In this document: piece after piece, positions 42,534 through 51,086 of the stretch
Position numbering within the stretch: the first letter of the stretch is position 1
How the letters are laid out: every line of letters starts with the position of its first letter
NCBI GenBank assembly: GCA_016196065.1
Contig: JACPYL010000012.1
Span: forward strand, 62,001-126,000
Source of the DNA: Acidobacteriota bacterium
GTDB lineage: Bacteria; Acidobacteriota; Terriglobia; Terriglobales; Acidobacteriaceae
Direction of reading: 5' to 3'
DNA length: 64,000 bases
Notes under the pieces: model-generated
Seen by the model: the letters and a program-made list of their open reading frames with translations, nothing else
Told to the model about the DNA's origin: nothing
The model's database searches: none
Position numbers and translations under genes: made by a program

Positions 42534-42612
42534 GATTTTTGTGAGCGGAGAACTCGCGGGCCAGAATAGTTCCAACCGATATGTGAATGCAATGCCGCAT
42601 TTTGGTGCAGCA

Positions 42613-42628
42613 TGTTCCACGTGGAACA
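42613..42628. promoter_or_regulatory. parS site 1
   Basis: TGTTCCACGTGGAACA, a perfect 16-bp palindrome of the ParB-binding type (consensus TGTTTCACGTGAAACA). Confidence 0.92.
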
Positions 42629-42660
42629 TTTTGAAATCACATGTGCAAGTTTGGTGGGAG

Positions 42661-42676
42661 TGTTCCACGTGGAACA
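42661..42676. promoter_or_regulatory. parS site 2
   Basis: TGTTCCACGTGGAACA, identical to site 1 and 48 bp from it. Confidence 0.92.
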
Positions 42677-42755
42677 CTGCGGCTGTTTCCAGGAGGACGA
42701 GGAGGGTAGCCCTCCCACATTTAGAATGGAAGTTTCGGATGTCGTAAGGCGAAAT

Positions 42756-42771
42756 GTTCCACGCGGAACAT
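42756..42771. promoter_or_regulatory. parS site 3
   Basis: TGTTCCACGCGGAACA, one base different from sites 1 and 2. Confidence 0.88.
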
Positions 42772-42893
42772 TGGGAGGCGAATAGTCTCACAATGAGATT
42801 ACTGCAATATTTTCCCACTATAGCCTTAATAGACGGGAGTTTTTCCACTTCGCTGCCATTTTTACCCAGAATTTAGAAACAAAATTCCCACAA

Positions 42894-43559
42894 TCACTGG
42901 GGAATACTGATCGACAACATTCTGGATTGTGACTCAGGTACCGGAATGGGGGGTACCCAATGGAGGCCGAGGCCTTCGAGGGAGGGGAGTTGGGAGGAGC
43001 CGATCAGGAGGACGATCCGGCCGGTTGAGGAGGCCAGGCGGGCGGCAACGGGGAGGATGGTTTCGAAGTGCTCTACGGCTCTGAGGGTGACGACGTCGGA
43101 CTTGGTGGTGAGGGTTTCGGCGCGGGCGGTTATTACATTGACGTCCGTCAATGTAAGGGCACGGATGACTTCGCGAAGAAAGGCGGCTTTCTTGTGATTC
43201 GATTCGACGAGGGTCAGGGAGATGTGAGGCGCCCAGATTTTGATCGGAAGGCCAGGGAAGCCGGCGCCGGAACCGATGTCGAGGACGGTGCTTGGGTGGT
43301 GTGTGGTTGCGCCGGGGTCAGCGGGCGTGGGCGCCCGATCCACACAAGCTGCGTTGGGAAAAAGGTGGCGGGCGAGAAAAAGCGATTCTCCGAAATGGCG
43401 GGCCACGATCTGGTCGGCGTCGCGGATCGCGGTGAGGTTGATGCGGGAATTCCAGCGGAGTAGTAGATCGATGTACGTCGATATTTGACCGAGCTGCACT
43501 TTGGGGAGTGTCCTATCCAAGAATGGATGGAGCAGGGCGGCGATGCGGGCGGGGTCCAT
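42894..43559 (-). CDS. rsmG: 16S rRNA (guanine-N7) methyltransferase RsmG (GidB)
   Basis: RsmG methylates G527 of 16S rRNA using SAM. The 221-residue protein has the N-terminal helical lead with LLLRWNSRINLTAIRD, the SAM motif VLDIGSGAGFPGLPIKI, the downstream LTLVESNHKKAAFLREV and the rRNA-binding region VVTLRAVEHFE. A Pro/Thr-rich insert (ACVDRAPTPADPGATTHHPS) precedes the SAM motif. A TATAAT lies 12 bp before the ATG. Base use differs sharply from parA, its neighbour on the same strand: here the plus strand is G-rich. Confidence 0.96.
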   Translation of the reverse strand: MDPARIAALLHPFLDRTLPKVQLGQISTYIDLLLRWNSRINLTAIRDADQIVARHFGESLFLARHLFPNAACVDRAPTPADPGATTHHPSTVLDIGSGAGFPGLPIKIWAPHISLTLVESNHKKAAFLREVIRALTLTDVNVITARAETLTTKSDVVTLRAVEHFETILPVAARLASSTGRIVLLIGSSQLPSLEGLGLHWVPPIPVPESQSRMLSISIPQ

Positions 43560-43619
43560 GGACGCTTAGGGATTATAAGGTCAGAGGTGTGAGGGTAGAT
43601 TGAGGAAGGTAGGGGCGGG

Positions 43620-44345
43620 AATCCTCGGGGGCTAAAGCCCAACTAGTGGTGTCAGCGGATCGCAGCGGTGAACCGCTGCGCCACTCAAAATCGGAAGCGT
43701 AACGTATCGGGTCAAGATGCTTCGCCGTACAAAAACACATCTGGGTGAGTGAACATCGGCACGGCCTGAAGAAGTGGTGGTGCATTCTGTCGTCCCTTCG
43801 GGGCCGCCCCTCTTGGGGCTGATGAAGGCGCTCATGCCTAGGGTGGAATAGTGGACTGGGGCTGGAGCCTCAGGGAAAGCCCGATCGGTGGGGGCAAGCT
43901 GATCGCAGCGGTGAACCGCTGCGCCGCCCAAAATCACACCCAGCGTATCGGCGAATCAAAATGCTGTGGCCATGCAAAATTACATGTGAGTGAAGTGAAC
44001 ATCGGCACGGCGTGAAGAAGTGGCGCTGCATCTGTCGTCCCTGCGGGACTTGTTCATCTACCGCGCTCCAGCCCAGCGCTGAAGCGCTGGGCTAACTTAA
44101 GCCGCCCCTCAGGGGCTGATGACGGTGCTCATGCCTCACGGCGAAATAAATAATGGATTGGCGCCGGAAACGTCAGGGGCTAAAGCCCGGTCAGAGGGGA
44201 CGGGGATCGCAGCGGTGAACCGCTGCGCCCACCCAAAAACAAAAAGCGTAACGTATCGGCGAATCAAAGCGCCGCGGCCATGCAAAATCACGTATGAGTG
44301 AAGTGAACATCGGAACGGCCCTGAAGGAGGATAGACAACCCCTTC
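43620..44345 (+). repeat. Three tandem copies of a 243-304-bp repeat-bearing unit
   Basis: Copies begin at 43658, 43901 and 44205 with GATCGCAGCGGTGAACCGCT and share CGTAACGTATCGGCGAATCA, GTGAGTGAAGTGAACATCGG and GGGGCTGATGA segments. Copy 2 carries an extra GCCCAGCGCTGAAGCGCTGG hairpin; copy 3 is truncated. A further remnant lies at 45240-45312. This occupies the 800-bp gap after rsmG; no gene is supported. Confidence 0.85.
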
Positions 44346-44359
44346 AACTACCACCTTTT

Positions 44360-45019
44360 CTACTCGATGGAATCTAGATGCAGGCCGTCTTTGTGCGACG
44401 AAAAGGTGAGTCTCCAGTTATTGGTTCGCGTACTCAGGGAGACCAATCGACTCCTCCCGCGCTTCCGGTAGCGTATCCGGTAGTCGACTTCGGCCAAACG
44501 ATATCTAATCGCTGGCTTGCTGAAAAAGCGCTGCCGAATTTCTCGGTGCATGAGAAAGAGGTAGAGAACGCTCGCCGATCCGAGTTGCGAATCGTGGAGT
44601 GCAGGCACTGATTTCAGCAGACTGTTCATGACAGCGAGGTTGTTTGGCAGGCTCGGGGACGGCATTGAGACCATTCCTTCTCCGGCGGCCCAGATCAACT
44701 GCACGGGAGATTCGCTTGTAGCCTTCACAATGGTGCAGACATACGAGTAGTCGACGTGAATTGCTGTGTGGAAACGCAGCATCTCAGCATTTGGAAGCCA
44801 AGGCACATCCACGGCCTCGCACCAGCTAAATCCGGTTCGTTCGTCCCCAAGCAAGCGGATTACCTCCGGGGATGATCCGACCGAATTTTCGTTAGCCGTG
44901 CATGGACGAACAAACGCATCGCTTGAACCTGTCGCCTGCGCGGTCACAAACGTGGTGCTTGCCAGGGATAGTACAAACACAAGCGAAGACCATAACGTTC
45001 TTCCGCATTTCGGCATCAT
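44360..45019 (-). CDS. Exported hypothetical protein
   Basis: The 219-residue product starts MMPKCGRTLWSSLVFVLSLA, a clear signal peptide cleaved near TFVTAQA, and continues without recognisable domains (FSWCEAVDVPWLPNAEMLRF, HVDYSYVCTIVKAT). The C-terminal 50 residues are very basic. A GGGAG site precedes the ATG. Flanked on both sides by the GATCGCAGCGG repeat units. The upstream extension of the frame to 45262 runs through repeat DNA and is not credible. Confidence 0.55.
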   Translation of the reverse strand: MMPKCGRTLWSSLVFVLSLASTTFVTAQATGSSDAFVRPCTANENSVGSSPEVIRLLGDERTGFSWCEAVDVPWLPNAEMLRFHTAIHVDYSYVCTIVKATSESPVQLIWAAGEGMVSMPSPSLPNNLAVMNSLLKSVPALHDSQLGSASVLYLFLMHREIRQRFFSKPAIRYRLAEVDYRIRYRKRGRSRLVSLSTRTNNWRLTFSSHKDGLHLDSIE

Positions 45020-45239
45020 TCGATCTCCCGGAGAAACAGGTCTCATCCATTTAGACACCACAACTGCATTCACATGGGTGCATTCATTTGGGAACAATGC
45101 GATGGTTGTTGACAACCCGCACACTGGCTCGTAGTTGGCGATTACACTCATTGACCGTGGGTCACTGCCTATCACCTGGTTGCAGTCGTTGCGGGGCGGA
45201 GTAGCCAGGGTAGTACCAGCGATTCCAAGTTGATGAACA

Positions 45240-45312
45240 GCCACTGCGCCACTCAAAGACAAGAAGCGTAACGTGTCGGCGGGTCAAAACGCTGCGCCAC
45301 CCAAAAGCAAAA
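45240..45312 (+). repeat. Remnant of the 43.6-44.3 kb repeat unit
   Basis: CTGCGCCACTCAAAGACAAG, AGCGTAACGTGTCGGCGGGT and CGCTGCGCCACCCAAAAGCA; matches the first 70 bp of the tandem unit without its hairpin. Confidence 0.7.
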
Positions 45313-45325
45313 GACGGCTGCCGTT

Positions 45326-47506
45326 TTATTGCTTGGCTGATCCGCTCACTTCATTCCACAGGAAGCCTAGTTCGTCCGCGGTGTCGGTGATTGCCTGGGT
45401 GATGGAAACGCCGGAGCTGTGTCCGCTGATGGTTTGGTAGTGCAGAAGGATTGGGCGATCATTCGCGTTTGACGACTGCACCAGAGCAGTCATCTTGCGG
45501 GCATGGAGAGGATCGACGCGGGTGTCGCTGTCTCCGGTGTTGAACATGATGGCGGGAAACTTCGTCCCTGGCTTCACGTTGTGATAGGGAGAATATTTCA
45601 GCAGGTAGGGGAACTGCTCGGCTTTTTCTGCGGATCCATATTCGGTCGTCCACCACTTGCCGACCAGGAAATTCTGATAGCGCAGCATGTCGAGCAGCGG
45701 ATAGCCGCACCAGATTGCGCCAAACATTTCTGGATGCTGCGTCATGGCGGCGCCCATGAGCAGGCCGCCGTTCGAACGTCCGCGAATCGCCAGCTTCGGA
45801 ACGGAAGTGTATTTCTCATCGACCAGATACTGGGCCGCGCCGAAAAAGTCGTCGAAGGAATTCTGCTTGTTCTCGAACATGGCGCCCTTGTGCCACTTCT
45901 CGCCATACTCGCCGCCGCCGCGCAGGTTCGGCTGTGCGTAGAATCCGCCCTGCTCCATCCACCAGGCAAACTCCGGATTCCAGTTCGGCTCCATATTCAC
46001 GAGGAACCCACCGTAAGCCCACATCAACGCAGGAGTGGTGCCGTCACGTTTCACGCCCTTCTTCGAAGAGATGAACATCGGCACGCGCGTCCCGTCTTTC
46101 GAAGTGTAGAAGACCTGCTTCACCTCATATTGGTCGGAATCGAACGGCACGCTGGGCTTGGCGAAGACTTCCGTCTTGCCGCTCGCGACGTCATAGCGAT
46201 AAATCGCCGGCGGGATAATGAACGACTCAAAGCTATAGAAGCCTTCCGTGTTCCTGGCATCGGAATGTCCAAACAATATGGAACCCGCCCCTAGCGTGGG
46301 ATACGCGACGTTGCCGGCCGACTTTCCGTCCAAAGCGAAGATGCGGGTTTCCGTTACCACGTCGTGCAGGCCGGTGACGAACAGCTTGCCGCCGACAATC
46401 GAAATGTCGGAGATGACGTCCTTGCCCTCGGGGACGATGGTCTTCCAGTTCGACGGCTCGGGATGGGCGGTGTCGAGTTTCACCACACGATAGTTCGGAG
46501 CCTGGTAGTCGGTCATCACGTAGAAGTCGTCGCCATAATTCACCGGCGAAAACCGGCTATCGATCCCGCGGATCAGCGGACAAATTGGAGAGTCCTTCTT
46601 GCGCAGGTCTTTGAAATAGAAATCCTCGCGCGTAGCCGGGACGCCGTGCACCACGCCGATCGTAACGAAGCGCTCGTTCTCGGTGATGTCCATGCCGATC
46701 AGATCCATCGGCCCGAAAGTTTCGTCGCCGAAAGTCTTGCCGAAAATGAGTTCATCGCCGGCCGCCGGCGATCCCAGCTTGTGATAGAAGACGAGCGACC
46801 CGGTCGGATCAAAGCGTGCGTAGTAGAGGCCCTGCTTGTCGGGACTGAGGGAAATGCCGGAATAACGCGCGGAAGGCAAAGTGTCGGGCAGTTCACGATT
46901 CTTGGTGAGGTCAGTTTCATTGATTTCGAGGACGTGCACCGACTCCTCGTCCGCGCCGCCCGACCGGACGCCATACACCAGGAGCGTGCCATCCTTCGAC
47001 ACGTCATTAACGTGCACGGAAGTATTTTGATCGGCGCTCAGCTTGGTGGCGTCGATCAGGCGCTCGTCCGCGCCATGCAGGCCGCGGCGCATGTAGATCG
47101 ATCCCTGATTCTCGTCTGCCAGGCGTTTCTTGAAAAAGTAAATTCCGCCGCGCTCGAGCGGGATGCTGTAACTCTCCACGCGTTCCAGTTTGGCAAGCTC
47201 ACTCATGATCGCCGGACGAATTTTTACCTGCGAAAGATACTGCTCGGTGTACTTCATCTGCTCATCGATCCAGGCGCGAGTGGCCGGAGCTTTCCCGTCC
47301 TCGAGCCAGCGGTACGGATCGGTGATTGAAGTGCCGTGAAGGTCCTCGGTAACCGGCTGAGTTGCAGTAGCAGGCGGAGGCGGAAGTGTGATTCCATTGC
47401 CCCCTTTGACTGCAGAAGGATTGTCGGCGGCGAAGGAGAGATAAGAAAAGAGCGGGAGCATAAGAAAGAAGATAAGCCGGAGAGTTGCCGAGTGAGCAGC
47501 GTTCAT
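45326..47506 (-). CDS. Exported prolyl oligopeptidase (S9A)
   Basis: A 726-residue periplasmic serine peptidase that cleaves short peptides after proline. Signal peptide 1-27 (SYLSFAA), N-terminal segment TSITDPYRWLEDGKAPATRA, a seven-blade propeller (about 90-440), then the alpha/beta hydrolase domain. The nucleophile is in IRGRSNGGLLMGAAM, the aspartate near GDSDTRVDPLHARKM and the histidine at SGHSSG near the end. The MWAYGGF and NLRGGGEYGEKWH motifs are S9A hallmarks. The sequence is complete. No operon partner. Confidence 0.96.
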   Translation of the reverse strand: MNAAHSATLRLIFFLMLPLFSYLSFAADNPSAVKGGNGITLPPPPATATQPVTEDLHGTSITDPYRWLEDGKAPATRAWIDEQMKYTEQYLSQVKIRPAIMSELAKLERVESYSIPLERGGIYFFKKRLADENQGSIYMRRGLHGADERLIDATKLSADQNTSVHVNDVSKDGTLLVYGVRSGGADEESVHVLEINETDLTKNRELPDTLPSARYSGISLSPDKQGLYYARFDPTGSLVFYHKLGSPAAGDELIFGKTFGDETFGPMDLIGMDITENERFVTIGVVHGVPATREDFYFKDLRKKDSPICPLIRGIDSRFSPVNYGDDFYVMTDYQAPNYRVVKLDTAHPEPSNWKTIVPEGKDVISDISIVGGKLFVTGLHDVVTETRIFALDGKSAGNVAYPTLGAGSILFGHSDARNTEGFYSFESFIIPPAIYRYDVASGKTEVFAKPSVPFDSDQYEVKQVFYTSKDGTRVPMFISSKKGVKRDGTTPALMWAYGGFLVNMEPNWNPEFAWWMEQGGFYAQPNLRGGGEYGEKWHKGAMFENKQNSFDDFFGAAQYLVDEKYTSVPKLAIRGRSNGGLLMGAAMTQHPEMFGAIWCGYPLLDMLRYQNFLVGKWWTTEYGSAEKAEQFPYLLKYSPYHNVKPGTKFPAIMFNTGDSDTRVDPLHARKMTALVQSSNANDRPILLHYQTISGHSSGVSITQAITDTADELGFLWNEVSGSAKQ

Positions 47507-47599
47507 AAGCTCGATATTCTATAGCGCCGCGGAATCGGCCGCCATCACGTGGGTAGGTTCACGTCAAGGCGTGCCAGCACTCCGATCACCTGAGCCACC

Positions 47600-47705
47600 C
47601 GCCGCAGAATGTATCCCTCAGGCGCTGAAGCGCTCGTCAAAAAGAGGCTTGGCGGCACGAGTGAACTCAGGCCCTCCCCCAACGGCTCTTGATTCGCTCC
47701 GCAGA
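47600..47705 (+). repeat. GGCGCTGAAGCGC / GGCACGAGTGAACTC repeat
   Basis: CCTCAGGCGCTGAAGCGCTC and GGCGGCACGAGTGAACTC, then CTTGATTCGC; the same composite element as at 50585 and 50800. It lies in the 381-bp gap between the divergent prolyl oligopeptidase and serine hydrolase genes, together with undefined sequence. Confidence 0.75.
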
Positions 47706-47887
47706 AGGGGGCCATTCGCCGTGGATTTGTATCCCACACGAAGAGGACCATTTTTGGCCTAAGTTGGAAGAAAATACGTCATCAGAAAAAAATCAGATTT
47801 TTGTGAATACTTCCAGAGCCCGAATCTGCTATTCAGGAGCGGCCTTCTATTGAGCCAAGCGTAATTGTGTCGGAGCAATTCCCTAGC

Positions 47888-49048
47888 ATGCGCAAATCGA
47901 TGAAAATTCTGAGAGTTGGGCTGGTTGGTTGCGTCTTGGCCGCACTGCCCGCGTATTCGGTAGCCCAGGGGCTGAACGATGCCGTTGCATCCGGGAAGGT
48001 CGATGAAGCCATTCGCGCGCAGATGCAGGCACAGAAGATTCCCGGGGTGAGCCTGGCCGTCATCCGCGACGGCAAAATTATCAAGGCGACGGGCTATGGT
48101 CTGGCGAACATCGAACTCAACGTTCCCGTCACGCCGGCGTCGATCTTCCAATCCGGGTCGATCGGCAAGCAATTTACGGCGACAGCCATATTGATGCTGG
48201 TGGAAGACGGCAAAGTCGGGCTGGATGACAGCATCACGAAATATTTTCCCGAAGCTCCGCCGGCGTGGAATGCGATCACGATCCGACATCTCTTAAGTCA
48301 TACCTCAGGGCTGCCGGATGTTTGGGGCCAAACCGAGCAGGACGCTTATACCAAGGGAATCGTTGATTCCCGCCGCGACTACACCGAAGACGAACTGCTT
48401 CAGCGATACGTCAAACTGCAACCGCAGTTCCCACCCGGTGACCGATGGGAGTATTGCAGCACGGGGTACCAGCTTCTTGGTTTCCTGATTCATCGCCTGA
48501 CCGGCAAGGTGCACTTCGATTTCATTCGGGAGCGTATTTTCCAGCCCCTCGGCATGGACACCGCCCGTGTCATCAGTGAAGCCGATATCGTCCTCAACCG
48601 CAGCGGTGGTTACATCATGGTCAAGGGAGAGCTGAAGAACCAGGACTGGATCGCCCCGTCTCTGAATACCACGGCTGATGGGTCCTACTACATGACCGTG
48701 CTTGATCTCGCGAAATGGGATGCCGCGCTCTACACCGAGAAAATCTTAAAAAAATCCCGTCGGGAGCAGATGTTTACTCCAGCAAAACTCAACGCCGGCA
48801 AAACTTACCCAGACCCCTACGGCTTCGGATGGCAAATCAACAATGCAAACGGACATCGTGTTGTGTGGCACACCGGGGGGAACCAGGGGTTCTTCGTCAT
48901 CATCTCCCGCTATCTGGACGACCGGCTGACCATTGTCGCCATGACGAACCTCGATGAATTTCACTGTGACGTGGTCAAGATGGCAGGGGCGGTCGCGTCT
49001 ATTTACATTCCGGAGACGGCGGGAGCGAATCCGGTCAAAGACTGGTAG
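47888..49048 (+). CDS. Exported serine hydrolase of the beta-lactamase/penicillin-binding (S12) superfamily
   Basis: A 386-residue protein with a signal peptide (about 1-27, PAYSVAQ). The SxxK motif is SIGK (FQSGSIGKQFTATAILML), preceded by the usual VPVTPASIFQ. The second motif, normally YxN, reads YCS (WEYCSTGYQLLGFL). The third motif region is VVWHTGGNQGFF (HTGG, typical of esterases and DD-peptidases of this group). The substrate is unknown. The loss of the YxN asparagine argues against a true beta-lactamase. Start ATG 47888 is the best fit; ATG 47900 is possible. It is 14 bp from the amine oxidase gene, so the two form an operon. Confidence 0.88.
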   Translation: MRKSMKILRVGLVGCVLAALPAYSVAQGLNDAVASGKVDEAIRAQMQAQKIPGVSLAVIRDGKIIKATGYGLANIELNVPVTPASIFQSGSIGKQFTATAILMLVEDGKVGLDDSITKYFPEAPPAWNAITIRHLLSHTSGLPDVWGQTEQDAYTKGIVDSRRDYTEDELLQRYVKLQPQFPPGDRWEYCSTGYQLLGFLIHRLTGKVHFDFIRERIFQPLGMDTARVISEADIVLNRSGGYIMVKGELKNQDWIAPSLNTTADGSYYMTVLDLAKWDAALYTEKILKKSRREQMFTPAKLNAGKTYPDPYGFGWQINNANGHRVVWHTGGNQGFFVIISRYLDDRLTIVAMTNLDEFHCDVVKMAGAVASIYIPETAGANPVKDW

Positions 49049-49062
49049 CAAGGAGATCAACG

Positions 49063-50544
49063 ATGAGTGACACACCTTCGAAACGCGCGCTATCTCGTCG
49101 CGAGGCCATCAAGGCGTTGGGCGTCGGCGGCGCCGCTGCCATCGCCGTTGATCCGCTACTAGCCCAAGGCCCCGCACAAAGCTCGGCCCATCGGGTCGAC
49201 GTGGTGATCGTCGGAGCGGGCTTTGCCGGGATGATGGCGGCGCGCAGCCTGATCCGCTCGGGCAAGAAAGTAGTTGTGCTGGAAGCGCGCAACCGTGTCG
49301 GCGGACGGGCAAAGCCGGCCATGCTAGCGGGGCATCCCATCGATGGCGGGGCCATGTGGGTGGGGCCGACACAAACCCGGCTGCTGGAAACGATCAAAGA
49401 GTATGGCCTGCACACTCGTCCACAGTTCCTGAAGGGCAAGAACATTCTGGAAGTAAATGGCAAGCGCGTCACGGCCGACGGTGAAACTGCCGGCTGGGAG
49501 GCTGCGACTCAGGCGGAGTGCGATCGTGTTACCGCCGAACTGGACCGCCTGTCGGCGCAAGTGGTGCTGGAGGCCCCTTGGACAACGCCGCAAGCGGAGA
49601 CTCTCGACCGCCTCACCGTGGAAGAATGGCTGAAGGCCAATACGAAAGACAAGATTGTGCTCCGGTACTTCGAGAGTGCAACCCGTGCCCTTTTTACCGC
49701 CGACCCCTACCAGATGTCCTTCCTGTATTTCCTTTTCTATCTCCGTTCGGGCGACAACTTCAATGCTCTGTACGGGTTCGACGAAAATTCAGCGCAGGCA
49801 TTCCTGGTGAACGAGAGCATGCATCAGGTCGCGGTGAAAGTCGCTGCGAAACTCGGGGACGCGATACGACTGGAAACGCCAGTCACCGCGATCGCGCAGG
49901 ATGGCGCCGGCGTCACCGTGGTTTCCGGGAAAGGCGAATGGCGTGGGGACTACGCGATTGTGGCAGTCCCGCTGCCGCTTTCGGTGCGCATGACCTACAC
50001 CCCGCCTCTCCCTTCCCATCGCGATGCGCTCGCGCAGCACATGCCGATGGGTTCGGTCATCAAGTACTGGGTGGCATACGAGAAGCCATTCTGGCGCGAG
50101 CGCGGACTGAACGGACTGCTGGGGAGCGACGAACCACCTTCGAATCTGGTTGCGGCTGACACCACGCCAGCGGCGGGAGTCCCAGGGTTCTTAACGGCAT
50201 TCATCGACGCGGCCGGCGCGCTGGAATGGTCAGGTCGACCGATGGAAGAACGTAAAAAGATGATCGTGGATCGGATCGTCAGTTTTCTCGGGCCGGAAGC
50301 GGCAAATCCCATCGACTACGAAGATCAGGACTGGCCCTCGGACCCGTGGAGCCGAGGTTGTTTCGGGGCCAGCATGGGTCCCGGAGTGATGACGACGCTG
50401 GGCAAAATAATTCGCGAGCCTCATGGACGCATCCACTGGGCTGGGTCAGAAACATCGACCAGGTGGATGGGTTATATCGACGGCGCGATTCGCTCGGGAG
50501 AGCGGGCGGCCGCAGAGATTCTGGCGAATTACAAACCGAAATGA
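49063..50544 (+). CDS. Flavin monoamine oxidase family protein with Tat-type signal
   Basis: A 493-residue FAD oxidase. The N-terminus ALSRREAIKALGVGGAAAIA fits a twin-arginine signal. The FAD-binding motif VVIVGAGFAGMMAARSLIRS with VLEARNRVGGRA follows (about residues 45-85), and the C-terminal FAD contact is HWAGSETSTRWMGYIDGAI. The family (MAO/LSD1/PAO-like) oxidises amines to imines. It is encoded directly behind the S12 hydrolase with a GGAG site in the 14-bp gap, suggesting a joint extracytoplasmic function, for example processing an amide and then its amine; this is inference. Confidence 0.92.
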   Translation: MSDTPSKRALSRREAIKALGVGGAAAIAVDPLLAQGPAQSSAHRVDVVIVGAGFAGMMAARSLIRSGKKVVVLEARNRVGGRAKPAMLAGHPIDGGAMWVGPTQTRLLETIKEYGLHTRPQFLKGKNILEVNGKRVTADGETAGWEAATQAECDRVTAELDRLSAQVVLEAPWTTPQAETLDRLTVEEWLKANTKDKIVLRYFESATRALFTADPYQMSFLYFLFYLRSGDNFNALYGFDENSAQAFLVNESMHQVAVKVAAKLGDAIRLETPVTAIAQDGAGVTVVSGKGEWRGDYAIVAVPLPLSVRMTYTPPLPSHRDALAQHMPMGSVIKYWVAYEKPFWRERGLNGLLGSDEPPSNLVAADTTPAAGVPGFLTAFIDAAGALEWSGRPMEERKKMIVDRIVSFLGPEAANPIDYEDQDWPSDPWSRGCFGASMGPGVMTTLGKIIREPHGRIHWAGSETSTRWMGYIDGAIRSGERAAAEILANYKPK

Positions 50545-50584
50545 GTTTGTTAGGTTCTGTATCGAGATGGAAAACCTGTCCCCG

Positions 50585-50880
50585 GAATTTCCCCTCGGGT
50601 GCTGAAGCACCGTCAATATGAGCGACTTGGCGGCACGAGTGAACTCGTGCCCTCCCGAAACTCGTGCCCTTTCCGATAGTCTCGTGGCCTCCCAGAGTCT
50701 CTTGATTCGTGAATTTCCTCGGACCGTGAAGGCTGGGTTCTCCCCAGGGTGCGGTCCACAGTGAGCCGTTTACGGAAGAAGGAACGAGCCAAGAAAAGTT
50801 CACCTCAGGCGCTGAAGCGCTCGTCAAATAAACGAGTTGGTGGCACGAGTGAACTCGTGCCCTCCCGAAAATCTCGTGTC
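50585..50880 (+). repeat. Two copies of the GGCACGAGTGAACTCGTGCC composite repeat
   Basis: Copies at about 50585-50660 and 50800-50870 share a GCTGAAGC hairpin, TTGGCGGCACGAGTGAACTC and GTGCCCTCCC, each followed by degenerate CTCGTG and TTGATTCG motifs. They occupy most of the 542-bp gap after the amine oxidase gene. Confidence 0.85.
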
Positions 50881-50968
50881 CAAAACCCGTGTCCTGGCCC
50901 AAACCTCTTGATTCGCGCGGTTCGGGAAGATTGTCCAACGGGTGAATTTGGTTGGGTTCGGGAGAAGT

Positions 50969-50974
50969 TATAAT
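50969..50974 (+). promoter_or_regulatory. -10 element of the RND efflux operon
   Basis: TATAAT at 50969-50974; a weak TTTGGT lies 16 bp upstream. The leader to the ATG at 51087 is about 105 nt. Confidence 0.5.
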
Positions 50975-51086
50975 ACTGACGGTTCGTGGTATCGCCTTTG
51001 AACCGCGCATCCGCGCGGGAGGGTGAAAGGTCGCAATCGCCGACGGGGGTTGTCCGGGCGAGGCCGATCGGGGTGGACTTCCTTTT

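Larger units (their letters stand above)
42534..42893. other. Probable origin region (oriC) between parA and rsmG
   Basis: Three parS palindromes, an AT-rich segment (about 42780-42893) with TTTTCCCAC, TTTTTCCAC and ATTCCCACA sequences resembling DnaA boxes, and the point where the plus strand turns from C-rich to G-rich. Dispersed repeats also change orientation here. Origins next to rsmG/parA are common in bacteria. No perfect TTATCCACA box was found. Confidence 0.6.

Noticed and set aside
43573-44301. Several open frames after rsmG
   Set aside because: All lie within the tandem repeat units and change with the repeats; no ribosome-binding sites.
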